Position numbers and translations under genes: made by a program. Source: Microplitis mediator (taxonomy: Eukaryota > Arthropoda > Insecta > Hymenoptera > Braconidae). From it: DNA of 64,000 nt. The notes beneath the pieces were generated by a model. The model was not told the DNA's origin. It did not search any database and worked only from the letters and a program-made list of their open reading frames with translations. This document shows positions 22,930 to 34,604 of the stretch, one piece after another (positions within the stretch are counted from its first letter, which is position 1; each line of letters begins with the position of its first letter). The stretch is from the NCBI RefSeq assembly GCF_029852145.1, contig NC_079969.1, forward strand, positions 18,099,798 to 18,163,797. The letters are read 5' to 3'.

Positions 22930-23885
22930 TATCAAGAAACCTTTCCAAGGGAAAGGCGAGTTATGACGTTATTTTTCGAATGAGGCTTAGATTAAAGTTA
23001 ACCTCAAAATCACTAACTGACTTTAGGGCATAGTCGAGCATAATAACTCAAGACAATAATTTAGCTTACAGTAATTAAGAATTTTTGATACAGATTTTTA
23101 TTAAGTTAACCTTTGTGAATTAGAAGGAAAGAATCAAGGGCGAGAATTGAGCAATGAGCGTGCAGAGTTTATCATCTGGAGCTGGAAATATTGAGTAAGT
23201 GGACAAATCAGAGTAACCGAGGAGTGGGGATTGAGTAATTGCCACCTGGTTTCAACTGATGTCAGGATGCTTGCCTGACCCTATGAGACTTCCGTGTGGA
23301 GCGCGAAGGTCTAGCTGAAATGCTAGCGCTTCGAAATACGGACTATGGGTTAGACATATAAGATCAGTTTTTTTTTGTTATTATGATTGGCAGGACTCAG
23401 CGATAATTTTGTGACCACTATCTCTGTGGAAGCTGCTATTTCTGGTCATTCTTGGAGTTTTTGGTTTTTGTGGTAGGGGTGTGCGAATATTCGAAATTTC
23501 TAATAATTCGTTGCGAATCGAATCAAATACTTCGATACAAAATTCGAACCGAATATTCGAACTATTTGAATATTCGAATAGTTCGGAAGATTCGAATTGT
23601 TCGAGAAGTTCGAATAGTTCGAATCCTTTTCGAATCTCATTTCAATTGAGATTATATCGTCGTTACTACATTCACAACTACATAATTACAAATTCTTTTG
23701 TGATGTAAATTTATTTAATTATTTTTTAAGACACTAAGTTGGCTTACGCTATTGAAAATATTCAGTAGAACGTGTGAAACTTTAAAATAAAATTCTTTTG
23801 GAGTAATTCAAAATATTTTTTTATTAATCAATTAATTGGTTTGTTTTTTAAATTTTCATTCATCACTGACATACTTAAAATAACG
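22930..23885. other. Intergenic with a palindromic TTCGAA stretch
   Basis: No gene. Between about 23470 and 23640 the sequence is packed with TTCGAA, GAATATTCGAA and GAATAGTTCGAA units that pair with one another. It starts GGGGTGTGCGAATATTCGAA, which could be a MITE end, but the other end was not located. Frames at 23452-23708 are artefacts of this repeat. Confidence 0.4.
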
Positions 23886-25354
23886 CCAGCACACAAAAAA
23901 AAAAAATTGTCTGTACACCAGGCGCCAGCTATCTGCGGGCATGTTTTTAGACCCGCTGAATACGAATTTCAAGTCAGTTTAGGCCGTCCAGCCTTCAATT
24001 TCGAGTAAATTGCAAAAAAACGCCAAAAAATAGCGAAAATTCGATGTTTTGGCAAGAAAAAAAATTTTGAGATCTAAGGCAAGCGTAATTTTCATGTATT
24101 TTGATCTGTAAAATACTAATTTTGATTGTACTTTAATCATAAACCATTTTAAATCTAAAAAAATTGTAAAAAATCATCAAAAATTGCAACAATCGAAGAA
24201 AATTGGGATTATCTTAGTATAAAAAATTTTGTGGACCCGGATTGACGAAGATTTTTATGTAATTTAATCTGCTTGATCTGATTCTGCAATAAATTTGGCC
24301 CATAGTCCCCTCAAACATTCATAAAATTGCGAAAAATCGACAAAATAGCAGAAAATTGCTGCTGAAAAAATGGAAAAAAATCTTGTAAACACAATTAAAT
24401 GAATTTCTTGTATTTTTTATCTGTAATAGGTAGATTACTCGGCGCGATACCGAATTGGTCTGAGTTCAATTCCTAGTTCGGGCTATCTATATTGTTCTCA
24501 ATTTATCTATGAATTGTCTTATTAAGAAGGTTGTTTGCATGGTTAGGTTTCCACTATGGTTAAATGGTATACCTAGGTATCAAGGAAATTGGAATATCAA
24601 CATGATGGCAGACTATTGCTGGACATTCGGAAGAGATCTACCATAAGAAAATAACAAACGATAGAGTATCCATACGTCGATCATTTAAAAATAAAGGAGT
24701 TCAATACCACCGGAAAACAGTTTAAAAGTTGGGAAAATCATTCTTCTAATTCTGTTTATACATCATTTTCATAGATTTTACAATTTATTTGCATTTTCAG
24801 ATTTTAATCTTGTATTTTGTTAATAAAAAATACAAGAAATTCATTTAATTGTGTTTAAAAGATTTTATTCAATTTTTTCAGCAGCAATTTTCTGCTGTTT
24901 TATCGATTTTTTTGCAATTTTATGCATGCTTGAGGGGACTATGGGCCAAATTTATTGCAGAATCAGATCAAGCAGGTTAAATTACATAAAAATCTTCGTC
25001 AATCCGGGTCCATAAAATTTTTTATACCAAGATAATCCCAATTTTCTTTGATTTTTGCAATTTTTGATGATTTTTTACAATTTTTTTAGATTTAAAATGG
25101 TTTATGATTAAAGTACGATTGAAATTAGTATTGAACAGATCAAAATACATGAAAATTACGCTTGCCTTAGATCTTAAAATTTTTTTTCTTGCCAAAACAT
25201 TGAATTTTCGCTATTTTGGGGGGTTTTCTTGCAATTTACTCGAAATTGAAGGCTAGACGGCCTAAACTGGCTTGAAATTCGTATTCAGCGGGTCTAAAAA
25301 CATGCCCGTAGATAGGTGGCGCCCGGCGTACAGACATTTTTTTTTGTGTGCCGG
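23886..25354. mobile_element. Long foldback element (arms about 540 bp)
   Basis: The left arm (23886-24425) is repeated in reverse complement as the right arm (24814-25354) with scattered differences; outer ends are CCAGCACACAAAA and the reverse complement of TTTTGTGTGCCGG. Shared inner landmarks include GACCCGCTGAATACGAATTTC and its complement. The centre (24426-24813) is unpaired and includes a tRNA-B-box-like GAGTTCAATTCCTAG at about 24464. No target duplication was recognised and no protein is encoded, so it depends on an unknown transposase. Confidence 0.75.
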
Positions 25355-25797
25355 TGTAATTTGAGTGTCTTTATTATTTTTTATTCCATGAAAAATCTGA
25401 ACATGCTCGTAAGGAATTCCGAAGACGACTGAGCATACGAGTTCTCCTACCTTCCATTACCTTCTTTACCTCAAGAGTCACTCGCTATTAGTGCTGTAAG
25501 ATAGCGCACTACATCACACACAGACGCTCTGGCGGTAAATAAAAATTATAATCTTAAAAAATAAAATGAGTGGCAGCAAGTGTCATACCATCGCAACTGT
25601 CAAAACTTGATGTATATATCATATGTAGTAATAAATATACTAAACAAGTTTAATTGACTATTGACAGCAATAACAAGATTTAATAATCACGAGACCTAAA
25701 ATTTTAATTTAAAAAATTGACCCCCGAACGATCATCATTATCGTAAATAAATTATTAAGAACCAAAATCTTAAGTCGAAATTAATAGTTAAAATAAT
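25355..25797. other. Flank of the hAT gene, no gene seen
   Basis: AT-rich DNA. It may contain the 5' untranslated part or terminal repeat of the hAT element that follows, but I could not identify either. Confidence 0.25.
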
Positions 25798-26837
25798 GTC
25801 ATCTCAAGATTATAAAGAAGAAAGTATGAATTGTCGATGTGGAACCAGATATTGAAATTACAGAAGTGAATAAGACCTTTACCAGTACGCAACGAAGCCC
25901 TGTTTGGACTTATTTTAAACTTTGCACAAAAGAATTTAGAAAGGCAATTTGTAATACCTGCTCTGCTGATTTGAAACTACCAACATGTAAGTTAATGTTT
26001 ATTTTTAAGTTTGATTATTTTTTTTTTAATTAATTTAATTGATAAATATTTATTGATGAACATGTTATTCAACAGCTACCACGTCGCCTATGCTGAATCA
26101 CTTATTATCACAGCGTCCTGATCTCCACAGTAAATGTCTTGAAGTAAGGAATAAACGCAAAATAATTGAAAACAATAATAATATTGATGAATCGTCAAAA
26201 CGTTCAAAACTTGCGCCCCCTTCTAAAGCTGAAATCGACCAATTATGCATGGAAATGATTGCAATAGACCTGAAGCCTTTTTCGTGTGTTGAGGATAAAG
26301 GTTTTCGAAGACTTTTGAGTCGAGTGGATAACACCTACGATCCACCTTCTCGTACTACATATTCTCGTAGTCTTTGTCCTGATTTATATAATAAAACGAA
26401 ACAAGAATTAATGAATGAATTGAAAAGTGATGTAGCAGTAGGATTGATGAGATTGTCTTTTACAACTGATAGGTAGAAATCTCGGTCTGGACATCAATAT
26501 TTATCTTTGACGGTGTACTATAGGGCAACCAACTTTCAATTGAAGAACGTCATGTTGGGCATGAGACAATTTGAAGATTGTCACACTGCCGTAAATATAA
26601 AATCGATACTTGAAGATATTATGAGTGAATGGGACTTATTAGATTTACCAAATATTCCAATCTTTAGTACTGCGGATTATGCAGCAAACCTTACCAGTGC
26701 TATTTGCCATGGTGGTTGGTACCATGATTATTGTTTCACGCACACCCTTCAGTTGGTGATAAAAGATTCTCAAAAGCATACTGAAGGGATCGATGAATTA
26801 CTCAGTAAGGTAGGAACGACTACCTATTTGATATATA
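25798..26837 (+). pseudogene. hAT transposase (ZBED1-like), truncated
   Basis: The first part (25839-25990) is a BED-type zinc finger (SPVWTYFKLCTKE, AICNTCSADLK). After a gap that could be an intron (a GTAAGT donor near 25987 and CAACAG before 26075), 26090-26476 continues with a linker and the hAT core (LKPFSCVEDKGFRRLL, PPSRTTYSRSL). A TAG at 26474 replaces the expected tryptophan of the T.DRW box. Then 26507-26834 follows in another frame: SLTVYYRATNF, HTAVNIKSIL, FSTADYAANL, CFTHTLQLVIKD. hAT transposases move DNA by cut and paste; ZBED-type host genes derive from them. The C-terminal half is missing where a MITE begins at 26838. Confidence 0.75.
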
Positions 26838-27206
26838 CCCAGATACCAAAATGACGTCTTGATGAGTTCTGAATGAATTCCTATTTATGATTTGGACGTC
26901 TCATCAACACCTTAAAGAAGTCTTTAGGGAAAAGACTCAGTAAGACGTCTTTAAAAAGAGTTCTCAAAGAGTTCTTTTCCCTGATTTCGCAAATAAGACT
27001 TCAGTATGAATCTACCACGACGTCTTTAAGGAGCTCTTGACTTTGACTTCAAAGAAGTTAAAAAAAATACATCTAGACGTCACAAAACTGACGTCTTATT
27101 TATGGAGTCTTCAAGAACTCTTAATTAAGAGTTGTTAAAAATGATACCTTTAAGAAGTCATTAAACGACTTTTTGAAGACGCCTTCAAAAAGACGTCGTA
27201 AAGCCA
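26838..27206 (+). mobile_element. MITE family M, copy 1 (right end missing)
   Basis: Starts CCCAGATACCAAAATGACGTC and matches 55463-55905 through GTCGTAAAGC, but lacks the last 30 or so bases, including the right inverted terminus. It is rich in GACGTC and AAGACG motifs and lies at the truncated end of the hAT gene. Confidence 0.65.
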
Positions 27207-27322
27207 GTGTTGCCAATGTGCGGGTTATCCATTTTTCGGGTATTTTAGGATTTAGCGGGTAATCCAGCAAGTAATTTGAATTACTGGGTAAAAGCGGGTA
27301 ATTTGCTCATTCGGCAACACCA
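27205..27322. mobile_element. Short hAT-like MITE
   Basis: About 118 bp with inverted ends CAGTGTTGCCAATG and TTCGGCAACACCAA. The CAGTGTTGCC type of terminus is typical of hAT elements. It abuts the truncated end of MITE M copy 1 and may have caused that truncation. Confidence 0.5.
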
Positions 27323-27756
27323 ATTATAAAAATTTAATTTAGATGCGAATAAAAATAATTTCTTTTTAACTGCAATGAAAATTATAAAGTTTTCATTGAG
27401 CCATTTTTTAATATTTCAAATTCAAATTCAACTGCTTGCGCTGAAAAGGTTGCGCAGAGTAGAAACTACAGGCCTGATTAACATGATCACTCAACCAATC
27501 AAAGTATTTTTCTATCTACTGAAATATTACTTACTATTACATAGAAAATGGTTTTAATATTATGCACAGATGAATGTTATTAAAAAATATCTATTTTTAT
27601 ATAAGTTAACAAAAAATAATACGTAAAATTTAATTTTCAATTTTGAAATGGATAACTGGCTATTAAAAGTAAGTTCATTAATAAATGAAGCAAATTTAAA
27701 TCATTTTAATTAGTTCAATATACGTTTGTGTTCATGTTTAATTATTGTTTTATAGA
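27323..27756. other. AT-rich spacer
   Basis: No gene. The frame at 27375-27557 has no recognisable domain. Confidence 0.25.
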
Positions 27757-28596
27757 AATCAACAAAAACTGATGTTCTTGAGCCTAAAGTAAACGATGAA
27801 GACAATTCATCGAAAAATAACAAAGTTCATCAGAGCAATCAAATTTAGAACTTACTGAGTCAGAATGTGAAGATGGAAAGCCTTATAAAAAAAAAAAATA
27901 AAAAGATTAGTGGAAAACAAATCATCAACATCTAAATTTTGTGATTCCTGGCTTTGCCAAAAAGAATTTAAAGATTGGTTGGAAAAATCAGTTTATAATG
28001 TGAGCAATAAGGCTTTCTGTAAAGTCTGCTTAGTTGATATTAGGTGTAATAATAAAAATAGCCTCACTCGTCATTCTAAATCATCTAAGCACATCTCAAA
28101 CCTGAAAAAATCAGCTAATAACTGTGATATTAGTAATCTAATTCAAGAAACCCCATTAGAGCGTCAGGTTAAAAGAGCTGAATTAATTCTCGGTGCGACG
28201 ATAGCTACAAAATATTTATCGTTTTCGTTAATGGATACTCTTGGGCCTATTCTGACAATAATATTTTCGGATTCCATAATAGCAAAAAAATTATCAATGA
28301 AAAGGACTAAAACTAAAGCTGTAGTTGATAGTATAGCTAAAACATTAGAATGGAACTTTGTTGAAAAGCTAAGAACTCCAGGATCGTTTTTTTTTTTTCT
28401 AGTTATGGATGAAACTACTGACGTAAAAAATATAAAACAATCTGCATTTACGGTGATTTTTTATGATGAGGAGACGCAAAAAATCAAAACAAATTTTTTT
28501 GATATAGTATAGACAGAGTCAGGCGATGCTCATTCTTTATATGCCTTACTTGAAAAAATTCTATTAGATAATTTGGTCAGTTTTTCGTCTGATACA
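27757..28596 (+). pseudogene. Second hAT-type transposase, N-terminal part
   Basis: A zinc-finger N-terminus (FCKVCLVDIRC...SLTRHSKSSKH, 27910-28130) is followed by a hAT-type core start (GATIATKYLSFSLMD, then LVMDETTDVKNIKQSAF). The MDETTD motif matches the first catalytic aspartate region of hAT-like transposases with BED/TTF-type fingers. Coding traces before 27910 and after a TAG at 28510 (SGDAHSLYALLEKIL) show the frame was longer. It is cut at about 28597 by a non-autonomous element. It differs in sequence from the hAT gene at 25798 and is a separate family. Confidence 0.6.
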
Positions 28597-29686
28597 CCCC
28601 TAGCGGTTTGAGCGGCACGATAAAATTACCGTTTATTAACGTTAAATCGTCGTAAGTTCTGCCGTCGAACATTCGACTGCATGGAGTGATTTGACGATCG
28701 TTTCCGAGTGCGGTTGTGAAAAATCTTCACCATATATTTTTTCAGCACTTACGGCAATGACACCATCTAATCGTTTATTATATACCGCTAAATAACGATA
28801 GTATGAGCGTCGATCACCAATGTCGTAATAGTTGATTTACCGACTGTGGATACCGAAAGTACAAACATATGTGAATAATTGCACTGCATTTTGACCGACA
28901 TTTTACGCTCAATTTACGGTAGATTAATTCTCCAATCACACGCATTTAGATGTAAAATTTGCAAATTCATGGGACTGCCCGGGAAAAAAAATACAGTATA
29001 ATTTTATATAGTGATTTATATGTATACAATAACTGCCATGAAAAAAAAAAAAATATTCACCTCGCCGAGTCATAGACTCGAACACAAGACCTTCTGATTC
29101 GAAGTCTGACGTCTTAACCACTGTGCTGAATCACACACTTGAGAGGAGAAGTTAATTGTATATATTTATTTGGATACAAATGAACTTAAGATAATTAAAA
29201 ATTTTATTATTTAAGTGTTTTTCACATTTTTTCACGACACGAATAATTTTAGTATGCTTGGAGTCTATCACTAGCTATGAAAGACATTTAAAAAATGAAA
29301 AATCTGACCGACAACTAATCGATAGTTCACTAACAAAAAGTTTCTCACTTGCTGACACTATACGCTCGATTGACAAGTGTTTGACTCACTCAATACTGTA
29401 AATAGACCGCCAAGATTTCGGTTTTTGACAATCCCTATACTCATCAATGACCATAGAAGGACCGTCCATTACCTATTAATTTACGGTCACTAGTCAGCTG
29501 AAATATAATTCACGTACAAAACATCAACTATAAAGTTACTGTCGAGAATTTTCACAACGGCACTTGTCTTTCACCATCAAATAACGCTTCTTTAACAATC
29601 GATATACGGTCATTTGTCGGTACTGTAAATTTACGGTCATTGACCGTCGTTTTATGATGATTTTACAGTGATCACGAATCCGCCAG
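28597..29686. mobile_element. Non-autonomous element with CCT.GCGG ends
   Basis: The ends are inverted and imperfect: CCCTAGCGGTTTGAGCGG on the left and the complement of AATCCGCCAGG on the right. The interior is rich in TTACGGTCA/TGACCGTAA motifs in both orientations near both ends. It encodes no protein and contains the tRNA-like segment at 29063-29132. A target duplication is not obvious. Confidence 0.45.
29063..29132 (-). repeat. tRNA-like (pol III) segment, SINE-like
   Basis: On the reverse strand it reads TTCAGCACAGTGGTTAAGAC (A-box-like), then GACTTCGAATCAGAAGGTC (anticodon-arm-like), then GTGTTCGAGTC (B-box-like), followed by a run of 13 T that could end pol III transcription. The T-arm and acceptor stems do not pair fully, so it is a tRNA-derived fragment and not a working tRNA gene. 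Confidence 0.45.
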
Positions 29687-29799
29687 GAAGCTCATGCCAT
29701 GGCTGGTGAGTATAAGTCGGTCTTCGCTTTACTGAAAAAAAATATTCCTGGTATTTTAACAATCAAATGCTCATGCAATTTGATTCACTTAGTCGCGTG

Positions 29800-29977
29800 T
29801 TATTCTCAAATCTGAAGTTTTTATAATTAAAAACTTCACCAACTTTCACGGCTCAAATAAGCTCGTGGCTTTTGTTGGTAGCGTTCCATTTTGGCACTTG
29901 GGGTTCAAGACTGATGCTGAGCAACTTTTTTTTTTCACTTCTAAAATAAGTAATGAATCTTAATTCAATTACAGGAA
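29800..29977 (+). repeat. SINE-like repeat S, copy 1
   Basis: Inverted copy of 49436-49618. It contains TTGTTGGTAGCGTTCC (A-box-like) and GGGGTTCAAGACT (B-box-like) followed after about 25 bases by a T-run (from 29926). Both copies share flanks such as AAAAACTTCACCAACTTTCA, so the unit is longer than the tRNA-like core. It could be a tRNA-derived SINE or a repeat that captured one. Confidence 0.5.
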
Positions 29978-30107
29978 TTATAACAAATACTAGTTTAAAT
30001 TTCGCGACGGAGACGCGAATTACCCCAGTACTGTATGCGGTCACCCACGTGAAAAACAAATAATAAAAAAAAATTATAAATTCAAAGTCCGGAAAAATAA
30101 AACGTTG

Positions 30108-32160
30108 ATAAATTTCACTTCAATTAAATTTTAAATTTTATAATTAAGTAATAGTGTTATCAAGTTGCAAAATAAAAATAGGGTGTGCCTGGACCAGCCC
30201 CTCAGGCTGGGTTAGTGCGCGTAGGCGCCAGACCGTTTCTCAAAAACGGACAAAATTTTTATCAGGGGGAAATTTGCGAGGGAAAATCCGAGCGAGTACA
30301 GCCAGTAACAAGGCGGATTTAATCGAAAGAAATAATAAAAAAAAGAAATAATCAAGAAAAGAAAATAATATACACAGTTGAAAATATTTAAATAATAAAT
30401 GAAATTAAATATAGCAGGAAAAGACCCAGGAAAATAAATATAAAGTATTTCCCCGAGAATTGTTGGATCCAATTATTTATAAATAAATTACTAAGAAATT
30501 TTGATACAATATTTCACTCAATACAGATTATACACGTTAATAAACCCCTGGGGGCTGAATCTATACAATGCAAAAGAAATTCTGAGTTTAAATCCACTAT
30601 AAATTATAAATATATTATAATAATTATTCACTTAAACAAAATGAACAAAATGTCGATACGCAAAATTATCACCACCTCAAACCTTGGGTTACCCCTTTAC
30701 ATTATATAGGGGGAGAAAAATACGGTGCACTCTCACTCTCATTCACCGAATTTCCAAAAGAAAATAAACTAATTTAAATAAATAATTATTCTTCTTTCAA
30801 CAATTATAAATAATCAAAAATATAATATAAATTGCTTAACCACTGGGGTATACAAAAAGAAAATAAATATAAATAATAATTCGGGGTTAATTAATTAAAT
30901 AATAATAATAAAATATAATAAATTATAATATAAATAATAAATTAATAATAATAATAATAATTCCACTTAATAATTATTATTATTTGCCCAGGAATTTTTC
31001 CTGCGAACTATTACGTCGCCGGCTTAGGAATTTATTTTCTTAGCCGGTGTATAGCTATAGCTATAAGTATATAGATATAGGTAGCTATCGATATACGCAA
31101 CTATCGATACATCTATATAGCGAACCACCACAGCCGCGCAGTTTCCAATATTAAATCATAAATTACACAAAATAATTCAAATAAAATATGATTATTTTAC
31201 CACCCTCAATTCTTTCATAAATTCAAATGTATCATTCAGGGGTATTAAACATAAAATCCGTCGACTTATTCGACTCGCGAATTCCAACAATCCCCGGGGA
31301 GGTTACAGGTAACAATGCATTAAAGGGGAATACAAGAGTACTTACTCGATTATCTTCCAAAATCACTCTGCAATCCGTACAAGAACTCAATCACCCGGAG
31401 AATTTATTTTAAGCAAAAGATATAAACCAGTTGACTACACACAACAATGAATTTAAGTAACAAAATTCGCGACGTATCAACAACGTTAAACAGCGTCTAC
31501 TCAGTTGTACTCTCCGTACCTTTCTGAGTACTTAATGGGCCGGCCACTTGTTGGCCACCCACGTGGCGCAACAATCGCCCTTAATTATCATTATCATTGT
31601 TACCTAGCCCCGGGCCTTTAAATTAATTAAATAAATTATAAAGACATTTTTACCCCACCTGAATGATACAAAATAATTTAAATACATATATTTAGTATGC
31701 ATTTATACCAAAATGATAATTATAAAATATATATATAATTAAATAATAATTATTTAACACTGTATGTTATCCGTCGATATCGCAGGGGAAAATATCGATT
31801 TTTCCCCTCCTCTGTGGTGACTATTTTCATCTCCTCAATACCTGGATATCCAGTTTAAACTAAACAAAATAAAAACAATGATTGGGGCATAATGTGACCA
31901 CACATTATGTCCCCTGAATAACGCAAAATCATAAATATTCCCATATAAATAATAAATAATAAGTATAATTATTTTTAAATTAAAAATTAAAATTTTCGCA
32001 TACACGTGCTCTCAGTCATACCGCGCGCATGCGCGAGCAAACGCTGTCTCACCGGCGTGGCAACGAAATGCCCGCGTAACCATTCAAATTTAAACTTAAA
32101 TACTATTTTTAATTACTTATTTCTAATTAGTTATTAAATAATTTGAATGGTTACGTGACA
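30108..32160 (-). mobile_element. Hairpin-rich 2-kb element, copy B
   Basis: Second copy of 9938-11982, of almost equal length and diverged mainly in AT-rich parts. The terminal stem-loop near the right end (arms TAACCATTCAAATT and its complement, 32077-32156) is better preserved than in copy A. GGGGAAAA-TATCGAT-TTTTCCCC (31785-31807) is perfect here but has a mismatch in copy A. The outer end reads TGTCACGTAACC on the reverse strand. The frames at 30154-30472 are incidental. Confidence 0.65.
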
Positions 32161-32243
32161 GAATGAAACAAAAGTTTTTAAAACATTTTACTTTATAATA
32201 AAAATTTTATTAACATATATTTTTTTTAATCCGATTCAGCACG

Positions 32244-32547
32244 CACAGTAAAAAATATTGTGTATTTGTGTCGAAAACGGTTTGTGTTAAAAATTGTAGT
32301 GTGTTAAACTAACACAAAGTTTGTGTCACTTTATTCTGTAACATAAAAAATGTGTTATACACTCTTTATTAAGACATTTTGTGTGTTACTGTGGAATTCT
32401 TTGCGCCCTCTTGTGGCGATATTTCAACATAATCTTTGCGTCAAAAAGGGCTTACACAAAGTTTGTGTCGGAATCTCAACACAAATTTCGTGTCAACCGT
32501 TTTTAACACACAAACTGTGTTGATTTTGCACAATATTTTCTACTGTG
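32244..32547. mobile_element. 304-bp MITE with CACAGTA ends
   Basis: Inverted ends CACAGTAAAAAATATTGTG and CACAATATTTTCTACTGTG. It contains near-palindromes of the type ACACAAAGTTTGTGT. It sits at the 3' end of the P-like transposase, whose last recognisable codons run into its right end. No clear target duplication. Confidence 0.65.
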
Positions 32548-34052
32548 CGATTACATTTTTTTAAAGTTTTTTGATAGTTTTTCCATGCTTTTAAAAACAT
32601 GAAATTTGAATTCGTTAATGCATCAGTTTTTCCACTCGAATGATTATCGATTTCTGCGCACCAATCAATAATAAATTTATTAACGATTAAAGTGATTGTT
32701 CCACTATACAAGTCTTCAGTATGTTTAACACATTGAGACCATTGATGATCGATAATGTTAGCTTTTACTGCTTCCTTGAGGCATTCACTGATTCTGAATC
32801 GATAACAATTAGTCACCATAGATTTAAAATGATGAGCACCTTTTCATGCATGTCATCAAACAATGAATCTTAACCCACACGACTGCATAAAGCTCTACAA
32901 TTTGCGCAGCCCTGACATTTATTTAACATCTGCCCCATCATTTCATTTTTGCGAGAAAAATTACTGGTAGAGTTTAAAGATTTATGCGGCTGGGAAGTAG
33001 GTTTTATAATTTTTCTTTCGTTAAATGTCTCCAAAAAATTGTCTTCACCAGTATCGTTATTATCTTTATCACAATCTGTTTGAACATAAGTGACAAAGCT
33101 TTTAAAAGTACTAATAATTCCTTCTGCACTATCTTCTTCATTAGTAGGCTCAACATTTCCATGTCTGATGGACAAAGATCCCATCTTTTCCAATATATAT
33201 ATTTTCGAAGCACTAAGTACTTGCCAACAAGTTAATTTCCTGTTAGGGCTTCATTGTCTTATACAGCTAAAAAGGTTTCCAATAATGTTTTGATTTATGT
33301 CGAGGTGAATATTCAGTAAACTCGTAGCTTTTTAAAATTGTCCATAGTTTCTCGTACCCTCGAATATTAAAATAGCAGTTCTCAAGTGATGGAGCAATTT
33401 TTTTGTCTCTCGTGACTCGATCTACGTAAGGTATTTGTCCTAAGAACTTCCTAGCATACTGCCAAAAGGCATGGTGAGGATTATTTTCAGAAACGTTAAC
33501 TCTGTAAACAGCATCACCTTCTTGGGTAGCAGATGAGCCATTAAAAGAGTCAAATAAATTATTGAAAAACTTTAAAACTTCGCGAGTAATAGCAGCATCT
33601 CTTCGTAATTCAACAGGTCCTTATAATGTATTAATTGGCGCTAAAATAAAAACATGAACGTAAACATTAGTTCGAAGTCTCTTCATTTAATATAAATATT
33701 AATAAAATATTAGGTAATCATCCTTAGATGGTAAATCCAGTAAATACTTAATATAATTAACCATCGTTCTGCTAATAACTTGAGCGGCATGTTTAACACG
33801 CATTTTTTTCATTTTTTTAAAATAAATATGCTCATCATTAAACTTTGGGCGCTTGTTTTTTCCATTAACCCGAAATTTATTTATTTCATAGGCTGTTTGA
33901 ATATCGGACGATGAAGCATATCCTACAATTTTCTTCGAGTGACTATCTAAGAAGAGTTCGATGTCTTTGGTTAATAAATTATTTCTTATTCTTTTTAAAA
34001 CATGAGGTCCATCAAAAAGAGGCACAATTTCTTGGTTTTTAATAATAAAAGT
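32548..34052 (-). pseudogene. P-like transposase piece 5: nuclease remainder and C-terminus
   Basis: Starts TFIIKNQEIVPLFDGPHVLKRIRNNLL (34040s), the typical FD.PH.LK.IRNNL box of P-element transposases, then VKHAAQVISRTM, REVLKFFNNLFDSFN, NNPHHAFWQYARKFLGQIPYVDR and a cysteine-rich CQGCANCRALC. The last part (32820-32548) ends at the CACAGTA MITE. Stops and frame changes occur near 33695, 33240 and 32868. Confidence 0.75.
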
Positions 34053-34265
34053 ATTATCTAGAAAATTTTAAGTAAATAAATAAGCAAATAAATAAAGAAC
34101 GAAATTAACGATACATATATGTATATGTATATATGTATAGTGTTCTATTAATGTTGTGGTCAGTAGTGTAGTCAAGTGAAAAGTTTGTAGTTTTGTCATC
34201 CATCAGGACTTGCTCGTTAAAAAATGAAGTAAGATAGACAGTGAAAATGAGAGAGAGAGAGAGAG
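34053..34265. other. Spacer between the P-like gene and the LINE tail
   Basis: Contains a TATATGTATATG simple repeat (34110-34140) and a GAGAGA tract (34248-34272). It may be an intron end of the P-like gene (a TTTTCTAG acceptor near 34054 on the reverse strand) or part of the LINE insertion. Confidence 0.35.
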
Positions 34266-34604
34266 AGAGAGATTGATTGATTGATTGATTAGATTTTATT
34301 ATGCCAAGGCACAGGCCAAATGGCAATTTACATAAATACAAAATACAAAAGTTAAACAAAATAAGAATGTAAAATGTAAGTACATTAAAAGTAACAAAAA
34401 TAAGAACTTTAGATGTTAAATCGTATGATTTAACTAATATACAAATATAGATTCAACTATAATAAACTATAACATTCATTTTACTGGTAAACTCCACTAA
34501 TTCATTTACACTTGCTAGTATAAAGACTAAGAACAGGTCAAAACCGTTTATAAGACATATTAATATTTATCATTACTCAAGATAAAAAATTTGTAGTTGA
34601 AAAG

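Noticed and set aside
29063..29132. Functional tRNA gene
   Set aside because: The acceptor stem and T-arm do not pair; only A-box and B-box-like motifs remain.
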